Positions 56,653 to 64,000 of a DNA stretch of 64,000 nucleotides are shown piece after piece. Under the pieces are notes generated by a model that was given only the letters and a program-made list of their open reading frames with translations, ran no database searches and was not told where the DNA came from. This DNA comes from an uncultured Arachnia sp. (GTDB lineage: Bacteria; Actinomycetota; Actinomycetes; Propionibacteriales; Propionibacteriaceae), in NCBI GenBank assembly GCA_947493995.1, contig CANLTJ010000003.1, forward strand, positions 155,298 to 219,297. Reading direction: 5' to 3'. Both the position numbers and the translations under genes were made by a program. Every line of letters starts with the position of its first letter. The first letter of the stretch is position 1.

Positions 56653-58993
56653 GGCACCACGCAGCACCTTCGGTGCATCGGATCACGCCGGTGTGCACAC
56701 CCCGCCGTTGCTGACCGGCCGCATCAGAGACCTGCTGTCGGGCAAGAAGATCGCCATGACCGGCGTGACGGGGTTCATCGGTGAACAGTTGCTCTGGAAA
56801 GTCCTCACCGAGTGCCCGGACGTCCGCACTGCCCTGCTGGTGCGGGCGAAGGGATCCGTCACCGCACACGAACGAGTCGTCAGCCTGCTGAAGAAGAAGA
56901 TCTTCGCCGACGTCGTATCCGCTGCCGGTTCCGTCGATGCCCTGATGCAGAGCCGCGTCCAGGTGATCGAGGGGGATCTCCCGCACGTACCGGACCTGCC
57001 GCGCGACCTCGACATCCTCGTGCACTGCGCCGGCGACGTGTCCTTCGATCCGCCCATCGATCAGGCCTTCATGACCAACGTCGTGGGAACCAAAGCCCTC
57101 ATGAGCAAACTGCGTGAGGCCTGCAGCGACGACGACGGCAACCTCGTCAGGGTGCCGCACTACGTCCACATCTCGACGGCCTACACGGCGGGCCGACGCA
57201 GAGGGCCCATCCCCGAGGCGGCGCACGTCCACGACGTGGATTACGAACGGGAAACGGCAGCGGCGCTGGCGATGAAGGAACACGTCGAAGCACGCTCCCG
57301 CAGTTCCGAGCAGCTCTCCATCCTGCGCAGGGAGGCGGAACGCCTGCACCGCAAGGCGGGCTACCTCACCACGTCGGAGGACACGGAGCGTCGGCGCGAG
57401 GAATGGGTGAAGCAGGAGCTGGTGGACGCCGGTACCGAACGCGCCCGCTCACTGGGATGGACCGACGCCTACACCTTCGCCAAGGCGATGGGGGAGCGCG
57501 TTGTCGCTGATATGGGCCACGACATGCAGGTCTCCATCGTCCGGCCCGCCATCGTCGAATCCTCCCTCCGGTTCCCGCATGAGGGCTGGATCGAGGGTTT
57601 CAAGATGGCCGATCCTCTCATCCTCGCCTACGGCCGCGGCCAGCTCCCCGAATTCCCGGCGTCCCCCGACGCTGTTATCGACATCATTCCGTGCGATCTT
57701 GTGGTCAACGCCATCCTCGCCGTGTGCGCAACCCAACCAGAGGTGGGTGAGGTGGAGTTCTACCACTGCAACTCGGGTGCTCGGAACCCACTGACGTTTC
57801 AGGGGATCTACCAGCACATCCGCAACTATTTCTCGGAACACCCCTACGTCGCCGGAGAGGGCTCCGCGCCGCTGGCCACGTGGACCTTCCCCGGTTCCGA
57901 GCCCGTGGAACGCAAGTTGTGGCTGGCGGCCAAGGGCACCGCCATTGGGAACCGGCTGCTGAGCTTCGCACCCCGAGGCGAGAAGGTGCGCGCCGCCGCG
58001 ACCGCGCTGGACAAGACGAGCAAGCAGCTGGATTTCTTGAACAAGTACCTGAGCCTGTACGGCGAGTACCTGCAATCGGAACTGCATTTCGTGGATGACA
58101 ACACCCTCGCCCTGCACAGGTCGCTCGACGACGAGGACGCCGATGTCTTCGGTTTCGACTCGGCGTCGTTCGGGTGGAAGCACTACCTGCAGGAAGTGCA
58201 CTGCCCAGCCATCACGGATCCCGTGCGGCGTATGGAGGCCGCCCGGTCACGCCGCCGCGCACGTTCGGTGACCTTCAAGGACGTGAAGCCTGCCGAGCCG
58301 GGAACGGTGCTGGCCGCCTTCGACCTCGACGGCACCGTCATGGTGACCAACGTCATCGAAACCTACCTGTGGCTGCGGTTGCCCGAACTCAGTGTCACCG
58401 AGCGAGCAGCCGAGGTTGCCCGGGTCATCGGCCGGATGCCGCACTACCTTGCGGCGGAGCGCAAGGACCGGGGCATCTTCCTGCGGCAGGTCTACCGGCG
58501 CTACGAGGGCGCCAATCTGGCCGCCATGGAACGTTTCGTCGACGAGAAACTCTCGTCCCACATTCTGGACCGCACATCCGCCGACGCGCTGCGTCGCATT
58601 CGGGCCCACCGTGAGGCCGGCCACACCACCATCCTGATCACCGGAGTGATCCGTCCACTGACCAGACCGTTCAATGATCTGTTCGATCACGTGGTGGCGG
58701 CGGACCTGGATGTGGATGCCGAGGGGAACTGCACCGGTTTCCTGACGGGCCCGCCCATGGTCGGGGAATCGCGTTCGGCGTGGCTGAACCACTACGCCGC
58801 GCTGCACGGCGTCAATCTGAGCCGCTCCTTCGCCTACGCCGACAGCCACGTCGATCTCCCGATGCTGCGGGCCGTCGGCAACCCGGTGGCCGTCAGCCCT
58901 GACATCGGGCTGATGCGTGCCGCGCGAGCCGGTGGATGGTCCATCATTGACTGGCCCGCAAGCTCCCCTCAACCGCGGTGGAAGCTGCCATAG
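56645..58993 (+). CDS. Fatty acyl reductase-like (NAD_binding_4) and HAD-IB phosphatase fusion
   Basis: A 782-residue fusion. Residues about 30-380 are an extended short-chain dehydrogenase like fatty acyl-CoA reductases: nucleotide loop [16 protein letters not shown] at 39, [10 protein letters not shown], and the Tyr-x3-Lys pair in YTFAKAMGE near 276. Residues about 400-540 resemble the reductase C-terminal part. Residues 550-782 are a HAD-IB hydrolase with [12 protein letters not shown] near 560, [11 protein letters not shown] and [13 protein letters not shown]. Together they may make or trim a lipid alcohol or phosphate. Such fusions occur in actinobacteria. It overlaps priA by 8 bp. Confidence 0.88.
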   Translation: MAEAPRSTFGASDHAGVHTPPLLTGRIRDLLSGKKIAMTGVTGFIGEQLLWKVLTECPDVRTALLVRAKGSVTAHERVVSLLKKKIFADVVSAAGSVDALMQSRVQVIEGDLPHVPDLPRDLDILVHCAGDVSFDPPIDQAFMTNVVGTKALMSKLREACSDDDGNLVRVPHYVHISTAYTAGRRRGPIPEAAHVHDVDYERETAAALAMKEHVEARSRSSEQLSILRREAERLHRKAGYLTTSEDTERRREEWVKQELVDAGTERARSLGWTDAYTFAKAMGERVVADMGHDMQVSIVRPAIVESSLRFPHEGWIEGFKMADPLILAYGRGQLPEFPASPDAVIDIIPCDLVVNAILAVCATQPEVGEVEFYHCNSGARNPLTFQGIYQHIRNYFSEHPYVAGEGSAPLATWTFPGSEPVERKLWLAAKGTAIGNRLLSFAPRGEKVRAAATALDKTSKQLDFLNKYLSLYGEYLQSELHFVDDNTLALHRSLDDEDADVFGFDSASFGWKHYLQEVHCPAITDPVRRMEAARSRRRARSVTFKDVKPAEPGTVLAAFDLDGTVMVTNVIETYLWLRLPELSVTERAAEVARVIGRMPHYLAAERKDRGIFLRQVYRRYEGANLAAMERFVDEKLSSHILDRTSADALRRIRAHREAGHTTILITGVIRPLTRPFNDLFDHVVAADLDVDAEGNCTGFLTGPPMVGESRSAWLNHYAALHGVNLSRSFAYADSHVDLPMLRAVGNPVAVSPDIGLMRAARAGGWSIIDWPASSPQPRWKLP

Positions 58994-59113
58994 AATCTGG
59001 CTCCCGTTTCGTCACCGGCGTCCGACCTTTGTACTGGGGCCTTCGGCTACTGTGAGGTTGCTGGAGAACGAAACGGACCAATCCCATTGCAGGACCAGGC
59101 AAGGAGGCCGAAC

Positions 59114-60070
59114 GTGGACTGCTACGTGGAGGACCACCTGAACTGGCGACCCATGACGACCGCGGATCTCGACGAGCTGGGCCGGCTCCGCGAGCAGATG
59201 GGTTCCTTCGACGGCACGATGTTCACCGCCATGGATCACCCCGCGGACGTCGGCGGTGACCAAGTTCTGGGCGAGAACTGCGTTGGTGGCTGGGACAACT
59301 ACGGCAGCTTGCTTGCATTCGGCTGGAACATCATCGATCCGGATCCCGGGCGGGCCCGGGTGCACCTGGCCGGAGGTGTGCACCCCACTCATCGCTACCT
59401 TGCCATCGGACGCAAGTTGCTCGCGTGGCAACAGGCGCGAGCCGTGGAGTGGTGGCAGGCCCAACGTCCGGAGATGGAATTGTGGATGGGGTGTTACGTC
59501 GAACACGGGCAATCAGGGCTGCAGCACATTCTCACCAGGGCGGGCTTCACCGTGGAGCGGCATTTCATCGACATGCACCGCAGCCTCGATACCGTTGACG
59601 TGCCACGAGAGGTGGACGGGGTCACGTTCGTCCCGTTCGAGACTGGACACAGCGAAGAGGTCCATGCCTTGCACCACCTGTGCTTCGGCGCCGACATAGA
59701 TCGGGACCACTGGGAAACTTCGCTGGCGCGGGTGTGCCGGACCTGCTCCTGGGTTGCGCTCGCAGACGGGATTCCGGTGGGCTACGTGCTGTCCGGGGAC
59801 GATCGTGAAGAAGGCCTGGATGCGCCACCCGAAGGGTGGACTGAGCGCCTCGGTGTGCATCCGCTGTACCGTCGACGCGGGATCGCCAGTGCACTGCTGG
59901 AAAAAACACTGGTCTCCATGGCCGAGTCCGGATGCGTCTCCGCCGGCATCGGTGTGGACACCACTGACCCGGACGCTGGCGTCGCGCTGCAAGCCTCTCT
60001 GGGCTACGAACGGGGAGACAGTGTCCTGCTGATGAGCCGGAGCCTGGCTCCGGCAAAGTCTGTAAGCTGA
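59114..60070 (+). CDS. GNAT N-acetyltransferase, two-domain
   Basis: A 318-residue protein with two GNAT folds. The second half has a clear acetyl-CoA loop, LGVHPLYRRRGIASALLEKTL (about residue 247); the first half has a weaker GVHPTHRYLAIGRKLLAWQQA. The arrangement resembles MshD-type mycothiol synthases in outline, but the signature residues are not clear enough to name it. The GTG at 59114 has GGAGG six bases upstream. Substrate unknown. Confidence 0.83.
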   Translation: MDCYVEDHLNWRPMTTADLDELGRLREQMGSFDGTMFTAMDHPADVGGDQVLGENCVGGWDNYGSLLAFGWNIIDPDPGRARVHLAGGVHPTHRYLAIGRKLLAWQQARAVEWWQAQRPEMELWMGCYVEHGQSGLQHILTRAGFTVERHFIDMHRSLDTVDVPREVDGVTFVPFETGHSEEVHALHHLCFGADIDRDHWETSLARVCRTCSWVALADGIPVGYVLSGDDREEGLDAPPEGWTERLGVHPLYRRRGIASALLEKTLVSMAESGCVSAGIGVDTTDPDAGVALQASLGYERGDSVLLMSRSLAPAKSVS

Positions 60071-60109
60071 GCCCCGAGACAACTGTGATTTCTACCTGAG
60101 GCGGGATGC

Positions 60110-60883
60110 ATGTCGGGTCACTCCAAATGGGCTACCACCAAGCACAAGAAGGCGATCGTCGACGCCAAGCGCGGCAAGCTGTTCGCCAAGCTCGTCAAAA
60201 ATGTGGAAGTGGCCGCTCGGATGGGAGGAGGGGACCTTGCCGGGAATCCGACTCTGTACGACGCCGTGCAGAAGGCGAAGAAGGCATCGGTTCCCAACGA
60301 CAACATTGACCGGGCACTGAAGCGGGGTGCCGGGATCGAGTCCGGCGGCGCGGAGTACGAGACCATCATCTACGAGGCCTACGCGCCCGGAGGCGTGGCC
60401 ATGCTGATCGAGTGCCTCACGGACAATCGCAACCGTTCCGCCTCGGACGTTCGCGTGGCAGTGACCCGCAACGGCGGAACCATGGCGGATGTGGGGTCCG
60501 TCAACCGGCTGTTCTCCCGCAAGGGCGTTGTCACCGTCCCCATGCAGCAGGGCGAGAACTCGGTCTCCGAGGATGCTGTGCTGGAGGCGGCGCTCGATGC
60601 CGGGCTGGAGGAAGTCGCTGCCGCGGGGGAGAAGTGGGAAGCAATCTGCGACCCCAACGACCTGTTCGAGGTGCGCAAGGCGATCGAGGCGGCCGGCCTG
60701 GACTACGACTCGGCCGAGGTGGTGTTCGTCGCATCCTTCGTCCACAGCGTCGACGAGGTCAGTGTGGCGGAAAAAGTGTTCCGCATCATCGATGCCCTCG
60801 AGGACTCCGACGACGTGCAGAACGTCTTCACCAACATGGGCCTCACGCCCGAGGTGGAGGCCGCTGTGAACAGTGACGAATGA
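60110..60883 (+). CDS. YebC/PmpR family protein
   Basis: A 257-residue cytoplasmic protein of the conserved YebC/PmpR family, described as transcriptional regulators and, more recently, as translation factors that ease polyproline stalling. [29 protein letters not shown] at the N-terminus, [14 protein letters not shown] and [22 protein letters not shown] are family blocks. It sits immediately upstream of ruvCAB, its usual neighbour, and probably shares the transcript (24-bp gap). Confidence 0.94.
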   Translation: MSGHSKWATTKHKKAIVDAKRGKLFAKLVKNVEVAARMGGGDLAGNPTLYDAVQKAKKASVPNDNIDRALKRGAGIESGGAEYETIIYEAYAPGGVAMLIECLTDNRNRSASDVRVAVTRNGGTMADVGSVNRLFSRKGVVTVPMQQGENSVSEDAVLEAALDAGLEEVAAAGEKWEAICDPNDLFEVRKAIEAAGLDYDSAEVVFVASFVHSVDEVSVAEKVFRIIDALEDSDDVQNVFTNMGLTPEVEAAVNSDE

Positions 60884-60907
60884 GTTCCCTGCACTGGGGG
60901 TGCCGCC

Positions 60908-61429
60908 ATGCGCGTGCTGGGGATTGACCCCGGACTGACCAGATGCGGCGTCGGTATCGTCGACGGTACCGTCGGGAGGCCACCCACACTCGTCGCCGTG
61001 GGGGTGGTCCGCACCGACCCCTGTCTGGACGTGGCCAACCGGCTCATGGAGATCGAAACGGGACTGGACGAGTGGTTCGACACCTACGCTCCCAATGTCG
61101 TGGCCATCGAACGGGTCTTCGCCCAGCACAACCTGCACAGCGTCATCGACACGGCCCAAGCTGCGGGCGTGGCGGCGCTGGTGGGGGCTCGGCGCGGACT
61201 GCCCGTGGCCTACCACACGCCCACGGAGGTCAAAGCAGCCGTCACTGGTTCCGGAGGTGCGAACAAGGCGCAGGTGGGGGCCATGGTGGTGCGCATCCTG
61301 CGGCTGGGATCGCCACCGCGGCCGGCGGACGCCGCCGATGCCCTCGCACTCGCCATCTGTCACGCCTGGCGTGGCGGTCACACGAACAGATACGCCGCCG
61401 CGGTGGCGAAGACCAGGAGAAGACGTTGA
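60908..61429 (+). CDS. ruvC: Holliday junction resolvase RuvC
   Basis: Endonuclease that resolves Holliday junctions. 173 residues. The acidic catalytic residues are in [12 protein letters not shown] (Asp), [12 protein letters not shown] (Glu) and [13 protein letters not shown] (two Asp). It is the first gene of ruvC-ruvA-ruvB and overlaps ruvA by 4 bp. Confidence 0.97.
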   Translation: MRVLGIDPGLTRCGVGIVDGTVGRPPTLVAVGVVRTDPCLDVANRLMEIETGLDEWFDTYAPNVVAIERVFAQHNLHSVIDTAQAAGVAALVGARRGLPVAYHTPTEVKAAVTGSGGANKAQVGAMVVRILRLGSPPRPADAADALALAICHAWRGGHTNRYAAAVAKTRRRR

Positions 61430-62034
61430 TCCAGCAGCTGCGCGGCACCGTCATCGAAGCGGGCGCCACCACGTTCACGCTCGACGTCGCAGGGGTGGGC
61501 TTCAAGGCGTGGACCACACCGGCCACTGCCGCAGGTCTGCGTCTCGGGGAGCCGACGACGGTGCACACCAGCCTGGTGGTCCGCGAGGACTCGATGACGC
61601 TGTTCGGCTTCGATGACCCGGGGGAGCGAGATGCCTTCGAACTGGTGCAGACGGCCTCCGGGGTGGGCCCGAAACTGGCCGTGGCAATCGTCTCCGTGCT
61701 GAGCCCAACAGAACTCCGACGCGCCGTGAGCAGCGAGGACCTCGCGAAGTTGTGCAGCGTTCCGGGCATTGGCCGGAAGGGAGCACAGAAGCTGGTGATC
61801 GAACTGAAGGAGAAAGTGCTCCTTCTCGCCGAGACGGCGGGTGGAGCCGAGGCCGTGCCCGAGACCACCGAGGCCTGGCGCGAACAGGTCTCCGAGGGAC
61901 TGCAGAGTCTGGGCTGGTCGGCGCGCGACGCCGCCGCCGCATGCGACAACGTCGCCCACCTCGTCGAGGCAGAACCCTCAACACCCATCGGCTCCCTCAT
62001 GCGATCAGCTCTCAACTCACTGGCCAAGCGATGA
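61426..62034 (+). CDS. ruvA: Holliday junction branch migration protein RuvA
   Basis: DNA-binding tetramer that loads RuvB on Holliday junctions. 202 residues: an OB-fold domain ([25 protein letters not shown]), two helix-hairpin-helix motifs ([13 protein letters not shown] and [17 protein letters not shown]), a flexible linker and a C-terminal RuvB-binding domain. It starts at a TTG inside the ruvC stop, supported by the AGGAGA ribosome site. Coupled to ruvB by overlap. Confidence 0.96.
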   Translation: MIQQLRGTVIEAGATTFTLDVAGVGFKAWTTPATAAGLRLGEPTTVHTSLVVREDSMTLFGFDDPGERDAFELVQTASGVGPKLAVAIVSVLSPTELRRAVSSEDLAKLCSVPGIGRKGAQKLVIELKEKVLLLAETAGGAEAVPETTEAWREQVSEGLQSLGWSARDAAAACDNVAHLVEAEPSTPIGSLMRSALNSLAKR

Positions 62035-63065
62035 TGGAGCACTCCGAGGTGGACCCGGAAGTGGTGCCGGAGGAGCGCGACTTCGAATCGGCGCTGAGAC
62101 CCAGGAACCTCTCCGAGTTCGGTGGGCAACCGCGCGTACGCGATCAGCTGGCACTCGTGCTGGATGCGGCCCGGCACCGCGGGCACAGTCCGGATCACGT
62201 GCTGCTCTCCGGTCCCCCCGGGCTGGGCAAGACGACGCTCGCCATGATCATCGCGGCGGAATTGGGGGTGGCGCTGAGAATCTCCTCCGGACCGGCCATC
62301 ACCCACGCAGGTGATCTCGCCGCCATTCTGTCCGGGCTCAGCGAGGGCGACGTCCTCTTTCTCGATGAGATCCATCGTCTGGCTCGCCCGGCCGAGGAAC
62401 TGTTGTACCTGGCGATGGAGGACTTCCGGGTGGATGTGGTGGTGGGCAAGGGCCCAGGAGCCACAGCCATTCCCATTGAACTCCCACCGTTCACGCTGGT
62501 GGGGGCCACCACACGAGCAGGACTGCTCCCGGGACCGCTGCGGGATCGTTTCGGTTTCACGGCCCAACTCGATTTCTACGGGGATGCGGACCTGTCCCGC
62601 ATCGTCCTGACCTCCGCCGTGAAGCTCGGGGTCGACATCCAGAAGCGCGCCGCCGACGAGATTGCCTCCCGGTCCCGCGGCACGCCCCGCATCGCCAATC
62701 GGTTGCTGCGACGGGTGCGCGACTTCGCGCAGGTCAAAGACCATCCGGTTGTGGACCTGGATGTTGCCCGTGCAGCTCTGGAGATGTATGAGGTGGACCA
62801 GTTGGGGCTGGACCGGCTGGACAGGGGGGTCCTGGATGCGATCTGCCGTCTCTTCGGGGGAGGGCCCGTGGGCCTGTCCACCCTTGCCCTCAGCGTCGGG
62901 GAGGAGGTGGAGACGGTCTCGGAGGTGGCGGAGCCGTTCCTCATCCGGGAAGGTCTGATGATGCGCACGCCGCGTGGGCGTGTGGCCACCCGGGCAGGCT
63001 GGGCGCACATGGGCTTGACTCCTCCCGTCACGTCCGAGCCCAACCTCTTCGACGACATCGAGTGA
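62031..63065 (+). CDS. ruvB: Holliday junction branch migration ATPase RuvB
   Basis: AAA+ motor that drives branch migration. 344 residues: Walker [15 protein letters not shown], Walker [17 protein letters not shown], sensor 1 and arginine-finger region [20 protein letters not shown], and a C-terminal winged helix ([18 protein letters not shown]). The ATG at 62031 overlaps the ruvA stop; the ATG right after it is an alternative. Upstream in-frame sequence lies inside ruvA. Confidence 0.97.
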   Translation: MMEHSEVDPEVVPEERDFESALRPRNLSEFGGQPRVRDQLALVLDAARHRGHSPDHVLLSGPPGLGKTTLAMIIAAELGVALRISSGPAITHAGDLAAILSGLSEGDVLFLDEIHRLARPAEELLYLAMEDFRVDVVVGKGPGATAIPIELPPFTLVGATTRAGLLPGPLRDRFGFTAQLDFYGDADLSRIVLTSAVKLGVDIQKRAADEIASRSRGTPRIANRLLRRVRDFAQVKDHPVVDLDVARAALEMYEVDQLGLDRLDRGVLDAICRLFGGGPVGLSTLALSVGEEVETVSEVAEPFLIREGLMMRTPRGRVATRAGWAHMGLTPPVTSEPNLFDDIE

Positions 63066-63140
63066 ACCCGCTGGGGTAGCAGCTGTCTCGTCGGCTACAG
63101 TGATCGCTGGCCGTCACGCATCTTTCAGCGAAGGACAATC

Positions 63141-63638
63141 ATGGATTTCATCCTGCTCATCGTCGCCATGGGCGCAATCTTCTACTTCCTCATGATCCGT
63201 CCACAGCAGAAGCGCCTGAAAGCGCATCAGGAGACGATCAACCAGCTCGCCCCCGGCACGCGGGTGCTCCTCACCTCCGGAGTTTTCGCCACCGTACGTC
63301 ATCTCGGTGAGCGTCAGGCCATCGTCGAGCTGGCGCCCGGCGTCGAGGTCACGCTCATCAAGGGCAACATCGCGCGCCCCACGACCCCGGAGGAGGAGGA
63401 GTTCGAATTCGCGGACGACGTCGATGACGAGGCTCTCGTCGACGAGGCCGTCGCTGGTGAGATCGAGACCGACGAAGTTGTGCTTCCCGAGGACGTTGAG
63501 GGCGACGGCGCAACGCAGGCAAATGTGACCGAGACGGACTCCTCCTTCGACCCGCGTGCCACCCGTGAGGGGAATTCGAGCGAGTCCGCCGACAGGGACA
63601 TCTCGGCAGAAGAGCTTCAGCGCAGGTTCGACAACTGA
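63141..63638 (+). CDS. yajC: Preprotein translocase subunit YajC
   Basis: Small accessory of the SecDF complex. 165 residues, with one N-terminal membrane helix (ILLIVAMGAIFYFLMIRPQQKR) and the cytoplasmic core NQLAPGTRVLLTSGVFATV. It continues in an acidic tail (about residues 90-165, rich in Glu and Asp) that is longer than in Escherichia coli but common in actinobacteria. TACAGT in the upstream gap is a possible -10. secD follows after 39 bp. Confidence 0.94.
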   Translation: MDFILLIVAMGAIFYFLMIRPQQKRLKAHQETINQLAPGTRVLLTSGVFATVRHLGERQAIVELAPGVEVTLIKGNIARPTTPEEEEFEFADDVDDEALVDEAVAGEIETDEVVLPEDVEGDGATQANVTETDSSFDPRATREGNSSESADRDISAEELQRRFDN

Positions 63639-63677
63639 GAACCCGCCCCACCCACCGACGAAAAGAAGCAGAAGACT

Positions 63678-64000
63678 GTGGCAATTAGTTCCCGCAAATC
63701 CCGTCCGGCAGTGGTTTTAGTCCTGCTCCTGGTGGTGATCGGCATCATGTTCGCCATCATGGCGGGTACCCGCACGTGGACTCCGAGGCTCGGCCTGGAT
63801 CTTCAGGGCGGCATGACAATCACCCTGAATGCCACCAACTCCACCGTGCCCGCAGATTCGCTGGAATTGGCCAAGGACATCATCCAGCAGAGGGTCGACG
63901 GTCTCGGCGTGGGTGAAGCCACCGTGGCCACGCAGGGCGACCGCTACATCGTCGTGTCCGCTCCGAACGTGCAGCGCGATGATCTCGTCGAGCTCGTGGG
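63678..64000 (+). CDS. secD: Preprotein translocase subunit SecD (5' part)
   Basis: Only the first 107 residues are in the window and the frame is open at the edge. The N-terminal membrane helix (VVLVLLLVVIGIMFAIMAG) is followed by WTPRLGLDLQGGMTITL, the SecD signature, and the start of the large extracytoplasmic P1 domain (DIIQQRVDGLGVGEATV). It starts at a GTG with an AGAAG ribosome site. It follows yajC, as usual in actinobacteria, and acts in proton-driven completion of protein export. Confidence 0.95.
   Translation, partial: MAISSRKSRPAVVLVLLLVVIGIMFAIMAGTRTWTPRLGLDLQGGMTITLNATNSTVPADSLELAKDIIQQRVDGLGVGEATVATQGDRYIVVSAPNVQRDDLVELV

Overview
The window is high-GC DNA from an actinobacterium. 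The markers are a linked gatCAB, a trp/his biosynthesis cluster with the actinobacterial HGxxPAAW and Trp-associated membrane proteins, a PriA-type HisA, a DnaE1-type polymerase, a GlnR-type operator, many GTG/TTG starts and several apparently leaderless genes. Gene content and order fit the Propionibacteriales best (inference; no 16S or other placement marker is present). Nearly all of the window is coding. I saw no rRNA, tRNA, CRISPR array, insertion sequence or prophage.

Layout. 1-5490 (minus): an oligopeptide-type ABC importer made of a Tat lipoprotein, a permease, a fused permease-ATPase and a second ATPase cut by the window edge, with a divergent FadR-type regulator at 5651-6391. 6462-9759: gatC-gatA-gatB, the Glu/Asp-tRNA amidotransferase, followed by a Gfo/Idh/MocA oxidoreductase. 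11142-20316: two convergent giant secreted glycosidases, a sialidase/GH123/NPCBM protein and a LamG/GH29 alpha-L-fucosidase. They share a Thr/Ser-rich linker and a duplicated Cys/Trp-rich C-terminal module that I cannot match to a named family. 20450-21333 (minus): acylphosphatase and a TIGR03085 protein. 21374-28391: a tightly coupled hisI-trpE-membrane protein-HGxxPAAW-trpC-DUF808-trpB-trpA-SCO1 operon. 28429-32194: accessory genes (DUF2461, DUF222/HNH, an AraC regulator divergent from a TIGR03086 protein). 32403-38376: gltB-gltD with a four-element GlnR box upstream. 38607-41895: a flavin oxidoreductase and an AspT/YidE-type transporter. 41931-43024: toxin-antitoxin debris (an antitoxin next to a VapC stump, and an orphan VapB) around a small membrane protein. 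43099-48528: dnaE, a membrane protein and ornithine aminotransferase; a spermidine-synthase-like gene lies on the minus strand. 49362-58993: hisD-C-B-H, a GT87 mannosyltransferase and an ASST-like lipoprotein, priA, and a fatty-acyl reductase/HAD fusion. 59114-64000: a GNAT protein, a YebC-type regulator, ruvC-ruvA-ruvB, yajC and the start of secD.

How the parts work together. The two glycosidases look like a cooperative set for stripping sialic acid, N-acetyl-hexosamine and fucose from host or mucin-type glycans outside the cell. The common C-terminal module suggests that both proteins are held or targeted in the same way. The trp and his operons supply tryptophan and histidine; no trpF is present in the window, and PriA probably serves both pathways. 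GltBD assimilates nitrogen under probable GlnR control. The strongest candidate for something undescribed is the duplicated C-terminal module shared by the glycosidase pair.
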